From contig CAJUMH010000007.1 of NCBI GenBank assembly GCA_910587145.1, forward strand, positions 1-64,000: a stretch of DNA of 64,000 nt. The letters run 5' to 3'. A model generated the notes under the pieces. It worked only from the letters and a program-made list of their open reading frames with translations. It searched no databases and was not told the origin of the DNA. This document shows positions 7,831-16,338 of the stretch, in pieces (position 1 is the first letter of the stretch; each line of letters opens with the position of its first letter). Both the position numbers and the translations under genes were made by a program. Origin of the DNA: an uncultured Ruthenibacterium sp. GTDB lineage: Bacteria > Bacillota > Clostridia > Oscillospirales > Ruminococcaceae.

Positions 7831-9599
7831 TTCAATCTCCCCCCTATGCGAATCTGAAAATACTCGCCTTGGACGCTGTCCACTTCAAATATCATGTTTT
7901 CTCTGTAGAGCAGGAATAAACGCATGCAAATATTGGGAATTGAAAGTCCGCCTATTTTCAACTCTTCAATAATTAATTGGGTGGATTCCTTTTTTATTTG
8001 AGCAATCTTTCCCCTTATCTTTTCCAACGCCGCCACGTCCATCCCCGCTCCATTGTCGATCAATTTCACATACCATAAATCAGAAGTGGTGTAAACTTCT
8101 AGGAACAGCTGCCACGGAAACGCCTTTTTAAAGCCGTTGCGGAAGCTGTTTTCCAAAAGCGGCTGCAAGATAAATTTAGGAACCAATGGTACGGAATCGC
8201 CTTCAATATACTGAATGCTATATTCCAACTTTTCCTCATATCGGATTTTCATAAGCTCTAAATAAGATATTGCGTTACTAACCTCATCGTTCAGCGGGAC
8301 TTCCGTTTCAGAAAAGGAACTGACATAGCGTAGGTTCTGAGATAATTTTCCACATACCTTCACAATTTTTTCATTGTCTCCCTCTTCCGCCAAGCTTGCA
8401 ATAACCGCTAGCATGTTATGGAAGAAATGAGGGTTGATTTGGCTTTGCAGCGCGTAAAGGGTCGCCTTGGCCGCACTTGTAGCGTCAAAGATATACTGCT
8501 CCGTCACTCTCTTTAAGGCTTCCAGCAACTGCTGGAAAGCCCGCGATAACCTACGGACTTCATCTGAATCCTCTTGAAAATCCAACGTAAAATCAAACAA
8601 GTTCATCCTGGAGACGTTGACGCTTTCTATCAATTGGCAGAGCTCCGTAATAGGCTTGGACGTATTTTTAATGGTGAAGTACTGTCCAAACGCGACGGCA
8701 AAGATAACCAGGACGGACAGCAAAAGCGACACGCCGAACATAACGCTGATAAATCCATTCTGCACGCTCTTCGACTGCGCCAGGACGAGGTTGATTCCTA
8801 AATTTTCAACGGGCACCTCCGTATAGAAAAAGCCCTTTTCGAAGCGATTGTCCCTTAGCGCAGCTATCCCCTCTTCCGTCTGCTGGTAAGCAAACAGAAC
8901 CTTGCCGCTTTTCTCGTCAACAAGGTATCCCTCGCACTGGTTTGGCAGCAGAGACAACGCATTCCCTAAAGCGCGAATCGCAACCTGTGCCTCTACATAT
9001 CCTTTCACTTCGCTTGGCAGGGAAATTAGATTCTTGATTTCCCTTGTAATCGAAATAATGTATTTGTCCTGCGCTGGAATCAGGACATCGCGAGGATAAG
9101 AGCGCAGATAGAACGATTGAGCCCCGCTGTCAAAATACTCGCGGGCCTGAACGCTCAGGGAGTTAAGCACCTGATTTTTTTCCATATATTCCCTGTCTAC
9201 CGCAGAGCCGACATAGGTAAAGTCCCCTGAATTTGAATAGAGGATAATTCTATGCAGAGAATCTTTTTTGATGAGGTAAGACCACATAAACGCCTTTGTT
9301 TGAGCATCTAGTTCCGGGGATTTTTCAAACACGTTGCCCTCCAAATTGGGGAGCCCCTCAAGAATCCGGATAATATATGAATTGGCGGAAAGCTGCAGGC
9401 AAATCTCATTCACGCCATCAATCGTGATTCTTATTTGCTCTAAAATGCTGGAGGCGTTGCTTTCAGTCTGTTGCTGGATACGCTTTGCGTCCTCGTGAAT
9501 CAGATATAGATTCGCGCATATGAACAGCACTACAACCACAAGAGTTACTACCGCCGTATTTCCCATCAACATACTTTTTTGAAAGCTGCGCTTTTTCAT
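7827..9599 (-). CDS. YesM-type sensor histidine kinase
   Basis: 590-residue membrane sensor kinase. The N-terminal TM helix lies at about 9-31 (NTAVVTLVVVVLFICANLYL), followed by an extracytoplasmic sensor region of about 250 residues, a second TM helix (about 287-308) and a HAMP-like linker. The His_kinase domain has QSQINPHFFHNMLAVIASL, with the phosphorylated His in NPHFFHN. The ATPase region shows ILQPLLENSFRNGF (N box) and VKLIDNGAGMD (G1 box). It probably senses the sugar imported by the upstream ABC transporter, directly or through the binding protein, and phosphorylates the YesN partner. ATG at 9599 rather than 9605 places AAGGA at a normal spacing. Confidence 0.92.
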   Translation of the reverse strand: MKKRSFQKSMLMGNTAVVTLVVVVLFICANLYLIHEDAKRIQQQTESNASSILEQIRITIDGVNEICLQLSANSYIIRILEGLPNLEGNVFEKSPELDAQTKAFMWSYLIKKDSLHRIILYSNSGDFTYVGSAVDREYMEKNQVLNSLSVQAREYFDSGAQSFYLRSYPRDVLIPAQDKYIISITREIKNLISLPSEVKGYVEAQVAIRALGNALSLLPNQCEGYLVDEKSGKVLFAYQQTEEGIAALRDNRFEKGFFYTEVPVENLGINLVLAQSKSVQNGFISVMFGVSLLLSVLVIFAVAFGQYFTIKNTSKPITELCQLIESVNVSRMNLFDFTLDFQEDSDEVRRLSRAFQQLLEALKRVTEQYIFDATSAAKATLYALQSQINPHFFHNMLAVIASLAEEGDNEKIVKVCGKLSQNLRYVSSFSETEVPLNDEVSNAISYLELMKIRYEEKLEYSIQYIEGDSVPLVPKFILQPLLENSFRNGFKKAFPWQLFLEVYTTSDLWYVKLIDNGAGMDVAALEKIRGKIAQIKKESTQLIIEELKIGGLSIPNICMRLFLLYRENMIFEVDSVQGEYFQIRIGGRLN

Positions 9600-9645
9600 A
9601 TGCATCGTCCTTGTTTTATCCTAATAAACAAAATATAGCACACAT

Positions 9646-10467
9646 CTAACCTTTTACCGCGCCTGACGTCATTCCTCCAATGATATATTTCTGCAAGACT
9701 GCGAAAAGAATCAGCATAGGCATTATCGTGAGCGTTAAAACCGCGAACACATGCTGCCATTCCCTGGAATACCGTCCAAAAAAGTTATATACCGCTAAAG
9801 GGATCGTCCATTTTTGGGATGATCCCAGAAAAAACAGGGGAATCATAAAATTATTCCATATGTCGATAGCGCTTATTATGATATTGGTGAGTGTTACCGA
9901 TTTTAATATTGGCATCAGCACACGAAAAAAAAGCTGCAACGGGTTACAGCCGTCGATGATTGCCGCCTCATCTATTTCACGCGGCACGCCTTTCACAAAG
10001 CTGCAAAAGGTCATGATGGTAAACGGCAGGCGTATGGCGATAAACAGGCAAATCACCGCGAAATAAGAGCCGTAAATATTCAAAAATTTCAGCAAAGAAA
10101 AGGTAGAGGCGATTTGCAGGGTAATCGTCAGCCCAAAGATAAAATAGTAGTAACCTTTTTTTGCGACGCCGTCATTCCGTCTAGAAATGCAGATCCCTGC
10201 CATTGCACCGAACAGCACCGCGCAAAAAGTTGCCGGAACCGTTATCAAAACGCTATTTTTATACCCGTTCCATATTTTCCCTGTCTGTATCACCTCAGCA
10301 TAATTCGTGAACAAAAATTCATCCGGCCAGCTAAGATCAAATCTTGCCGCCTGGTATTGCGGCTTTACGGAACCGAGCAGCATCATCAGCACCGGGACGA
10401 AATAGATAAGGGCGAGCAACACCAATATTATAACACAAAGTGGGTTTGCGCGTTTTTTTTCTTCCAT
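9646..10467 (-). CDS. CUT1 sugar ABC transporter permease (MalG/UgpE type)
   Basis: 273-residue inner-membrane permease with six predicted TM segments and the EAA loop EIDEAAIIDGCNPLQLFFRVLMP near 160-180, the docking site for the ATPase MsmX/MalK. It ends in IIGGMTSGAVKG, the classic C-terminus of MalG-like subunits. It forms the translocation pore together with the permease encoded immediately upstream (4-base gap). No ATPase gene is present in the cluster, so a shared ATPase encoded elsewhere is expected. That is common for CUT1 systems in Firmicutes. Confidence 0.93.
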   Translation of the reverse strand: MEEKKRANPLCVIILVLLALIYFVPVLMMLLGSVKPQYQAARFDLSWPDEFLFTNYAEVIQTGKIWNGYKNSVLITVPATFCAVLFGAMAGICISRRNDGVAKKGYYYFIFGLTITLQIASTFSLLKFLNIYGSYFAVICLFIAIRLPFTIMTFCSFVKGVPREIDEAAIIDGCNPLQLFFRVLMPILKSVTLTNIIISAIDIWNNFMIPLFFLGSSQKWTIPLAVYNFFGRYSREWQHVFAVLTLTIMPMLILFAVLQKYIIGGMTSGAVKG

Positions 10468-10471
10468 AGCT

Positions 10472-11353
10472 TTACAGCCTAACCTCCTTTTCCACTAAAT
10501 ACCGGTTAAGAATAAATGAAATCGTTACGACGATCAGCGACAGTATCACCGTAGCCGCGCTGGATTCCCCTAGAAGCCCCAAACTGAACGATTGATAGGT
10601 ATATGTAGACAGCACCTGCGTATCAAACCCCGGCCCCCCGTTCGTCAAGACATAAATAATATCGAACACTTTCAAACCGCCGGATACGCTTAAGGTTACA
10701 ACTGTCGTCATTGCCGGCGCAATTAACGGGAGTGTTATTTTAAAAAACGTGACCGTCTTAGAAGCGCCTTCAATTTCCGCATACTCATAGAGATCTTTGG
10801 GAACCGCCTGTAGGGCGGAGATAAAAATAAACATATTAAACCCAGCCCACATCCAGCTTTCCACTACAATCGTAGATCCCAGCGCCGTACCGTACTCAGC
10901 CAGCCAATTAGTTGCCAAGCCGCCTAAATTCACCATGGAAAGCGCGTAGTTCAGGAGTCCATCGTTTGCCAAGATTGATTTGAAAAGCACGCCGACAACA
11001 GTGACGCTCAAAGCGCACGGCGCGTAAAAAACCGCTCTCAAAATGCCGCTTCCCGCAAAGGCTTTATACAGGGCTAGCGCCAACAACAGGCCCCCCACGG
11101 TTTTCAGCACGGTGGTAAACAGCGCAAAAATCAGGGTGTTTCCGATTGAGCGCAGAAAAATATCATCCTGAAACAATGTGATAAAATTAGAGACGCCTTT
11201 CCATTCCGGTGCATACAAGCGTTCAATGTTCCAATCCGTAAAGGATAACGCTATGCTGATAACAACCGGTACGATTGTGAAAACCGTATAAACCGCCAAA
11301 GCCGGCAGCAGCATCCAAAACGGATAAATATTTTTGTTGCTTTGAGAATGCAT
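10472..11353 (-). CDS. CUT1 sugar ABC transporter permease (MalF/UgpA type)
   Basis: 293-residue permease with six TM helices, starting with FWMLLPALAVYTVFTIVPVV. The EAA loop is YEYAEIEGASKTVTFFKITLPLIAP near 197-221, and DIIYVLTNGGPGFDTQVLSTY is typical of the MalF/UgpA subfamily. It pairs with the MalG-type subunit downstream and receives substrate from the lipoprotein encoded upstream. Ribosome binding site AGGAGAA precedes ATG 11353. A strong hairpin lies between this gene and the binding-protein gene. Confidence 0.93.
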   Translation of the reverse strand: MHSQSNKNIYPFWMLLPALAVYTVFTIVPVVISIALSFTDWNIERLYAPEWKGVSNFITLFQDDIFLRSIGNTLIFALFTTVLKTVGGLLLALALYKAFAGSGILRAVFYAPCALSVTVVGVLFKSILANDGLLNYALSMVNLGGLATNWLAEYGTALGSTIVVESWMWAGFNMFIFISALQAVPKDLYEYAEIEGASKTVTFFKITLPLIAPAMTTVVTLSVSGGLKVFDIIYVLTNGGPGFDTQVLSTYTYQSFSLGLLGESSAATVILSLIVVTISFILNRYLVEKEVRL

Positions 11354-11369
11354 TGTTGTTCTCCTATCT

Positions 11370-11404
11370 AAGACAGACAGGCTGCAATGCAGCCTGCCTG
11401 TCTT
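11370..11404 (-). terminator. Intercistronic stem-loop after the binding-protein gene
   Basis: A near-perfect hairpin (AAGACAG and CAGGCTGC pairing with GCAGCCTG and CTGTCTT around an AAT loop) starts five bases after the binding-protein stop and precedes the permease RBS. There is no T tract, so it more likely protects the binding-protein mRNA from 3' decay or partially attenuates. This would raise the ratio of binding protein to permease, as in other sugar ABC operons. Confidence 0.65.
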
Positions 11405-11408
11405 CCTC

Positions 11409-12743
11409 TCAACTCCAGCCTTCTGCTTTCTTTTCCGTCATATATTGCGCAACATCTTCCTGGAACCGTTCCAAAATAGCTTTCCCGTCCATATTTCCTT
11501 TGGATGGCGCTTCCAGGTAATAAACCCAAAGCTTTGTAGCAAAGAGCGGCTGGATGGTGCCCCAATGCTCGTTCATCTCCGTCACTGTCCGGCCAGAACC
11601 AACATAGTCTTCATAAATTTCATTTACAGAAGAAGAAAACTGCTGTTGATTCCCATTTACCCCTTCTAAATTTGGGAAACCCGGCTGATCCTCAAAAAAG
11701 AGATCGCAGTACTCCGGAGTGCTCCACAATTGGAATACTTTTTTTACAGCGTCTATATTTTTCGACGTCTTTGGAATCCCTAAACCAAAAGAATAATAGC
11801 AGGTAGAAAGGAGGTCTTTCTGGTCGTAACTGACCGGCGGGTTAAACATTTCCAGATTTGCGTCCGGATAACTGCTTTGGATGGTATTCAGAATACTAGT
11901 CGCCCCGTAAAGCATAGCCGTTTCCCCGGTTACCAGCCTGTCCAACACCGTATCATAATCTACTGTTAAATAATCGCTGTTAAAATAACCCTTATCAAAC
12001 ATTTTAAGATAATCGTCGATCACCATCGCGAATTCTGGATAATCGTTAAAAACGGCCTGATTCGTCAATATTTTATTTGTTGCCTCCTCGCAGGCCTCGT
12101 CGGTTCCAAGGGCTCTTGAAAAACCTGACGTCATCCAAATCTGCGGCACCCAGTTATCTGATGGGAGGGCGATGGGCGTAATCCCATTATCCAATAGGGT
12201 TCCAACAATTTGATCCAATTCCTCTACCGTCTTGGGAACCTTCAGGTTAAATTGTTCAAAAACATCCACGTTGTAAATCATCCCTTGGAACCCGTCCGAT
12301 TCCTGGAAGGTAAACCCGTAAATTTCGCCGTTACGCGTGCTAGTACCCGGGTTTTTAAGTTTGGATGTCCATTCTTCATTTGTGAGGGGAACCAAGTACT
12401 CCTCAGGGTTAATCTGCGCAAACAGATGCGGATAATTGTATGCGATGATATCCGGCGCTTCCCCTGAGTTTACTTTCATTTTAAGGATATTATCAAACTG
12501 ATCGTCCGGGATAACCTGAAAATCAATCGTGATGTTTTCATCCTCAGACAGTTTGGCTACCATTTTTTGGAGGCCTGTGTAATAACGGGATTGCATTACC
12601 ATAGCGCTCAACTCCACTGGCCCTTCCGCTTGGCTGGCATTGCCACCCGAACTGGCCACGCCCTGAGAACCACAGCCATACATAGACGCCGTTACAAAAA
12701 CCATGCTGATTGCCACACATAACAATTTCTTGCAAAAATTCAT
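11409..12743 (-). CDS. Sugar ABC transporter substrate-binding lipoprotein
   Basis: 444-residue family 1 extracellular solute-binding protein. The signal peptide (KKLLCVAISMVFVTASMYGC) ends in a lipobox with Cys24 followed by GSQG and a Ser/Gly-rich linker, so it should be lipid-anchored outside the membrane. The mature part has CUT1 binding-protein hallmarks (GEAPDIIAYN, GFTFQESDGFQGMIYNVDVF, GETAMLYGATS). The first gene of the leftward operon, it has GGGAGG before ATG and a promoter at 12792-12821. CUT1 proteins usually bind oligosaccharides or glycosides; the exact ligand cannot be read from sequence. Confidence 0.93.
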   Translation of the reverse strand: MNFCKKLLCVAISMVFVTASMYGCGSQGVASSGGNASQAEGPVELSAMVMQSRYYTGLQKMVAKLSEDENITIDFQVIPDDQFDNILKMKVNSGEAPDIIAYNYPHLFAQINPEEYLVPLTNEEWTSKLKNPGTSTRNGEIYGFTFQESDGFQGMIYNVDVFEQFNLKVPKTVEELDQIVGTLLDNGITPIALPSDNWVPQIWMTSGFSRALGTDEACEEATNKILTNQAVFNDYPEFAMVIDDYLKMFDKGYFNSDYLTVDYDTVLDRLVTGETAMLYGATSILNTIQSSYPDANLEMFNPPVSYDQKDLLSTCYYSFGLGIPKTSKNIDAVKKVFQLWSTPEYCDLFFEDQPGFPNLEGVNGNQQQFSSSVNEIYEDYVGSGRTVTEMNEHWGTIQPLFATKLWVYYLEAPSKGNMDGKAILERFQEDVAQYMTEKKAEGWS

Positions 12744-12791
12744 TTTCTTTTTCCTCCCATTCTAATAGAACTCTTTGTTATGTTGATTTTA

Positions 12792-12821
12792 ATTATATTA
12801 TTTTGTTTTACCCTTCGTAAA
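12792..12821 (-). promoter_or_regulatory. Putative sigma-A promoter of the leftward sugar operon
   Basis: On the minus strand, TTTACG (12821-12816) is followed after 18 bases by a perfect TATAAT (12797-12792). The transcript would start about 40 bases upstream of the binding-protein ATG at 12743. It lies in the 199-bp divergent region shared with the GH13 gene, where the YesN-type regulator is expected to bind. Confidence 0.65.
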
Positions 12822-12872
12822 TAAAAGATTCTAAAATAAATATGGAAAATCCCGACCAATGTAAAAGACCGG

Positions 12873-12901
12873 TTGATGAGGAAAAAATACTATGCTATGA
12901 T
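12873..12901 (+). promoter_or_regulatory. Putative sigma-A promoter of the GH13 gene
   Basis: TTGATG (12873-12878), 17-base spacer, TATGAT (12896-12901), then a 41-base leader containing GGGAG before ATG 12943. It is back to back with the operon promoter at 12792-12821, so one regulator site could control both directions. Confidence 0.7.
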
Positions 12902-12942
12902 GGGAAGGCGCTTCAGCAAAATAAAGAGACGGGAGTTATTTT

Positions 12943-14598
12943 ATGAATTTTTCTAACGCGGTGATTTATCAAATTTATCCCAAATCCTTCCAGGATAGTA
13001 ACCAAGACGGTATCGGAGACATTCCGGGGATTATTTCCAGATTAGACTATCTTGCACAGCTTGGCATCGATTACCTTTGGCTAACCCCCATTTATCCTTC
13101 CCCCCAAAAGGACAATGGTTATGATATCAGCAATTATTACGAAATAGACCCTGTGTACGGCACGATGGAGGATTTTAAAACCCTTGTTTTTCTAGCGGGG
13201 AAATTGGGAATAAAGATTATTATGGACATGGTTTTTAACCACACCTCAACTGAACACGCATGGTTTCAGCGCGCGCTGTCAGGAGATAAAAAATACCAGG
13301 ACTATTATATTTTCCGTCCTGGTTCCAATGGTTCCGAACCAAATAATTGGCAGTCAAAATTTGGCGGAAGTGCATGGGAATTTGTCCCCCAGCTTGGCCT
13401 CTATTACCTTCACCTCTTTGACAAAACACAAGCCGACCTAAACTGGGATAACCTTGAAATGCGGCGCGAATTATATAAAATTATTCATTATTGGATCGGC
13501 CTTGGCGTCAAAGGGTTCCGATTTGACGTGATTAACCTGATCTCCAAGCCGCAATCCTTTGCAGACGACCCTTCCGGAGATGGGCATCGTTTTTATACGG
13601 ACGGCCCTCATATCCACCAATATTTAAAAGAAATGCATCAGCAGACCTTTGGGAGGTATCCAGATATCTTGACGGTTGGCGAAATGTCTTCTACAAGCCT
13701 GCGCCATGCGTTACAGTACTCCGATCCACGGCAGGGAGAGCTTTCTATGCTATTTCACTTCCACCATTTACGCACAGATTATAAAAACGACCAAAAGTGG
13801 GAACTGGAACCTCTGCGTTTCATGGAACTAAAAGAATTATTCGCAAAATGGCAAACAGCAATGGAAAACAACGGTTCTTGGGATTCCCTGTTCTGGTGCA
13901 ACCATGACCAGCCCCGGATCGTTTCCAGATTTGGGAGCGACAGCACCTTATACAGGGAAAAATCTGCTAAGATGCTTGCGACTGCAATCCAGTTGATGCG
14001 CGGCACCCCATATATTTATCAAGGCGAAGAGATTGGCATGACAAACGCGTATTTTACCCAAATCGCCCAGTATCGGGACGTGGAGTCGCTTAACTTTTAT
14101 TCTCTCTCAGTTCAGAAAGGAATGGATCCATACCAGGCTTTAAAAGTATTGCAAGCACGCTCCCGTGATAATGCCAGAACCCCCATGCAATGGGACGCAT
14201 CCCGCTTTGCAGGCTTTTCTACTGTCCAGCCTTGGATCGAAACGAACCCTAATTATCAGGCGCTCAACGTCGAAGCATCCCAAAAAAACTCCAATTCCAT
14301 ATTGCGGTATTATCAAAAGCTTATTGTGCTGCGCAAGCAATCATCTGCCATTACAAACGGGGGCTACCGTATGTTGTGTTGCGATCACCCCGAAGTTTAT
14401 GCATACCGGCGGTATGACGAACATGAGGAAATCGTGGTTTTTTGCAATTTCACCGCGAAAACGGCAAATGTAGATTTCCCCATGCATGCGGGATTTTCCT
14501 TTTTACTTTCAAACGATATCCCCAAACCGGCCGCCCCTTTGATAGAACTCAGCCCTTATGAGGCAATTGTGTTTTATAAAAAGCGAGTGGCCCTATAA
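12943..14598 (+). CDS. GH13 glycosidase, trehalose-6-phosphate hydrolase-like
   Basis: 551-residue GH13 alpha-glucosidase with an (alpha/beta)8 barrel. Catalytic residues: nucleophile D195 (GFRFDVINLI), acid/base E247 (TVGEMSS) and stabiliser D322 (NHDQPR). Conserved regions near the start are IYQIYPKSFQDSNQDGIGD and MDMVFNHTS. Several stretches match TreC-type alpha,alpha-phosphotrehalases better than oligo-1,6-glucosidases from memory: NNWQSKFGGSAWEF, YYLHLFDKTQADLNW, GHRFYTDGPHIH and MLFHFHHLRTDY. TreC normally accompanies a trehalose PTS, but here the neighbour is an ABC transporter, so the natural substrate may be another alpha-glucoside or its phosphate. No signal peptide, so cytoplasmic. 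GGGAG lies eight bases before the ATG. Confidence 0.8.
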   Translation: MNFSNAVIYQIYPKSFQDSNQDGIGDIPGIISRLDYLAQLGIDYLWLTPIYPSPQKDNGYDISNYYEIDPVYGTMEDFKTLVFLAGKLGIKIIMDMVFNHTSTEHAWFQRALSGDKKYQDYYIFRPGSNGSEPNNWQSKFGGSAWEFVPQLGLYYLHLFDKTQADLNWDNLEMRRELYKIIHYWIGLGVKGFRFDVINLISKPQSFADDPSGDGHRFYTDGPHIHQYLKEMHQQTFGRYPDILTVGEMSSTSLRHALQYSDPRQGELSMLFHFHHLRTDYKNDQKWELEPLRFMELKELFAKWQTAMENNGSWDSLFWCNHDQPRIVSRFGSDSTLYREKSAKMLATAIQLMRGTPYIYQGEEIGMTNAYFTQIAQYRDVESLNFYSLSVQKGMDPYQALKVLQARSRDNARTPMQWDASRFAGFSTVQPWIETNPNYQALNVEASQKNSNSILRYYQKLIVLRKQSSAITNGGYRMLCCDHPEVYAYRRYDEHEEIVVFCNFTAKTANVDFPMHAGFSFLLSNDIPKPAAPLIELSPYEAIVFYKKRVAL

Positions 14599-14634
14599 TA
14601 TCTCAAATGCTATAATGCAACTCGTCATGGGTTT

Positions 14635-15770
14635 AGGGCAACACCGCACAATTCACAAGCGGCATTTCTCTGAACAGCAACAGCCGCGAAAAGCACGGAT
14701 CACCCTGCTCATTGATTCGCGAGAGCATACGGCTTCAAGCCGTCAGGCAGGGCCTGTCAGCCAGAAGCAGATCTGCTAACGCGAACATCATATTGCATTT
14801 GGCCCGTTGCTTTTCGAGCCCTCGGTATCGCGTCTTGCGAAAACACAGCTGCTTTTTGACAACACCGAACACATGCTCCACTTTCGCACGCACAGAAGAC
14901 TTTGCGTGTTCCGCTTTCTTTGCGTCGTACTGGCCGCTCCTGCTCAGCTTCTTGATCTGAGACGGGCGGCGATTGATCTTGTATTTGATTTTCCGGCCAG
15001 ATTTGTTTCGGACGATCGCATCTTCTCGCTTTTGGGCACCAAGATAGCCGCTGTCACCGTAAACGGATTCTTCCTCGCCTGTCAGCAGAGACGCGGTCTG
15101 TGACACATCGTGAACATTGGCGGCGGTCATCGCTATTGTATGAACCAGGCCACTGTCCTTGTCTGCACCGATATGCGCTTTGTAGCCAAAGTGCCAGGTG
15201 TTGCCTTTCCTGACCTGATGCGCATCCGGATCCCGCTTCTTCTCCTTGTTCTTGGTGGAGGACGGCGCAGAGATAATGGTCGAGTCAACGATCGTTCCCT
15301 TTTTCAGGATCATCCCCCGCTTCATGAGTGCTGCCACGACCTGCGCAAACAGCTTCTCCTGCAGTCCATTCTTTACCAGCAGATTCCGAAAGCGTCCTAT
15401 GGTATCCCCGTCCGGAACCTGATTGCTTGAATCGACTCCACAGAAATCCGAAAACGCCCGGCTGTCGATTGCCTCTGCGGCCGTCGCTTCATCGCTCAGG
15501 TCGTACAGATTTTGCAGCAGGTACAGACGCAGCATGGTCTCCAGCGGATAGGGTTTGTTGCCGCGTTCTCCTTTGTAATAGCACGGCTGGATCAGGACAA
15601 GCCATTCCTTCCACGGGACGATCCGTTCGATCTGCGCCAGAAATTCTTTCTTCTTTGTCCGCACCTGCGCCAGTTCATCGCTCAGTGCGGACATTCTCAT
15701 TTGTTTTTCCATCCTTTCTTTATATCATATCGAGCAATATTGTGTCTGCTTTTCTGTGCGGTATTGCCTT
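14635..15770 (-). mobile_element. IS5-family insertion sequence (IS5 group-like)
   Basis: Imperfect terminal inverted repeats bracket a single transposase gene: AGGGCAACACCGCACA at 14635-14650 and, read inward from 15770, AAGGCAATACCGCACA. TTA occurs at both outer junctions, but the exact target duplication is unclear. The element separates the GH13 gene from the right arm of the island. A sequence related to the repeat core (GACACCGCAC) recurs just outside at about 15830, possibly the scar of another copy. Confidence 0.8.
14735..15712 (-). CDS. IS5-family transposase
   Basis: 325-residue single-frame DDE transposase that looks complete. The N-terminal region has PYPLETMLRLYLLQNLYDLSDE and DGDTIGRFRNLL. 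The catalytic positions are Asp in GTIVDSTIISAP, Asp in VYGDSGYLGA and Glu in VRAKVEHVFGVVKKQ. The order and spacing fit the IS5 group (DUF772 N-terminus plus DDE_Tnp_1). The gene is intact, so the element may be mobile. Confidence 0.92.
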   Translation of the reverse strand: MEKQMRMSALSDELAQVRTKKKEFLAQIERIVPWKEWLVLIQPCYYKGERGNKPYPLETMLRLYLLQNLYDLSDEATAAEAIDSRAFSDFCGVDSSNQVPDGDTIGRFRNLLVKNGLQEKLFAQVVAALMKRGMILKKGTIVDSTIISAPSSTKNKEKKRDPDAHQVRKGNTWHFGYKAHIGADKDSGLVHTIAMTAANVHDVSQTASLLTGEEESVYGDSGYLGAQKREDAIVRNKSGRKIKYKINRRPSQIKKLSRSGQYDAKKAEHAKSSVRAKVEHVFGVVKKQLCFRKTRYRGLEKQRAKCNMMFALADLLLADRPCLTA

Positions 15771-15887
15771 AGGTGATCAGTTGATACTCCCACGTTAAAA
15801 AAACGGAAATTTCAAATTTTGATATAGGGGGACACCGCACATCAAGTCGTTATCGGTTCATTGTCGCTTCCCCGTCCCTGTGATTAT

Positions 15888-15911
15888 ATTATACATTGTT
15901 CAATGTATAAT
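15888..15911. repeat. Perfect 11-bp inverted repeat upstream of the RHH gene
   Basis: ATTATACATTG, a TT spacer, then CAATGTATAAT. The half-site closely matches the core of the larger inverted repeat at 15927-15985 (ATTATACAATG), so both are probably binding sites for the same DNA-binding protein, most simply the RHH protein encoded 130 bases downstream. Confidence 0.7.
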
Positions 15912-15926
15912 GCCTATTGACAAATT

Positions 15927-15985
15927 GCACAAGCTGATACATTATACAATGCATATTTTGCATTGTATAATGTATCAGCTTGTGC
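15927..15985. repeat. Perfect 27-bp inverted repeat overlapping a promoter
   Basis: Two 27-base arms (15927-15953 and 15959-15985) are exact reverse complements around a five-base TATTT spacer. The right arm contains the -35 box and the whole spacer of the promoter driving the RHH gene. Each arm holds a CATTGTATAAT-type half-site like that at 15888-15911. This layout fits an autoregulatory operator of an RHH repressor. A cruciform or origin-like function is the alternative. Confidence 0.75.
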
Positions 15986-15991
15986 TATAAT
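15963..15991 (+). promoter_or_regulatory. Promoter of the RHH gene inside the inverted repeat
   Basis: TTGTAT (15963-15968), 17-base spacer, perfect TATAAT (15986-15991), then about 50 bases to ATG 16043. The -35 box and spacer lie in the right arm of the 27-bp inverted repeat, so a bound protein should block RNA polymerase. Confidence 0.7.
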
Positions 15992-16042
15992 ATAAACAGT
16001 GGAAAAAGGCTTAATATAAAAGCTCGTCAAAAAGGGGTGAAC

Positions 16043-16255
16043 ATGTTGTCAGAAAAGAAAAAACCGGGCACATATTCCGGTTATACGCAAGCAAGGAAAA
16101 CTGCTAATGCAAAATATGAAGCAGAAACCGTTGAACGCATTTCCCTTGTCGTTCCAAAAGGACACAAAGCCGACATCAAGGCCCACGCAGAACAGAGGGG
16201 CGAAAGCGTGAACGGCTTCATAAACCGCGCCATAGATGAAGCAATTGAATTGTGA
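16043..16255 (+). CDS. Arc-type ribbon-helix-helix DNA-binding protein
   Basis: 70-residue basic protein. The C-terminal half is a ribbon-helix-helix domain: a beta-strand ERISLVVPKG followed by HKADIKAHAEQRG and SVNGFINRAIDEAIEL. The N-terminus (KKPGTYSGYTQARKTANAKY) is typical of Arc-like proteins on mobile elements of Clostridia. It should dimerise and bind palindromic or tandem operators; strong candidates lie directly upstream. ATG 16043 is chosen because AAAGGGGTG is well placed. It could be a regulator or an antitoxin, but no toxin gene is adjacent, so regulator is preferred. Confidence 0.85.
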   Translation: MLSEKKKPGTYSGYTQARKTANAKYEAETVERISLVVPKGHKADIKAHAEQRGESVNGFINRAIDEAIEL

Positions 16256-16338
16256 ATCTGATTATCCATGTGTCTTTATTTCCTTCCTCTTTGAAATTGA
16301 ATGTCGGTTCCACGAAACATATAATCTGTAAGGCTGGT

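Noticed and set aside
12744..12942. Catabolite-responsive (cre) site between the divergent sugar genes
   Set aside because: I looked for a WTGNAANCGNWNNCW-like palindrome in this region and found no convincing match.
15888..15985. CRISPR array or plasmid-type origin
   Set aside because: Only two inverted repeats, no regular spacers; no Rep protein and no iteron series. Operator is the simpler reading.
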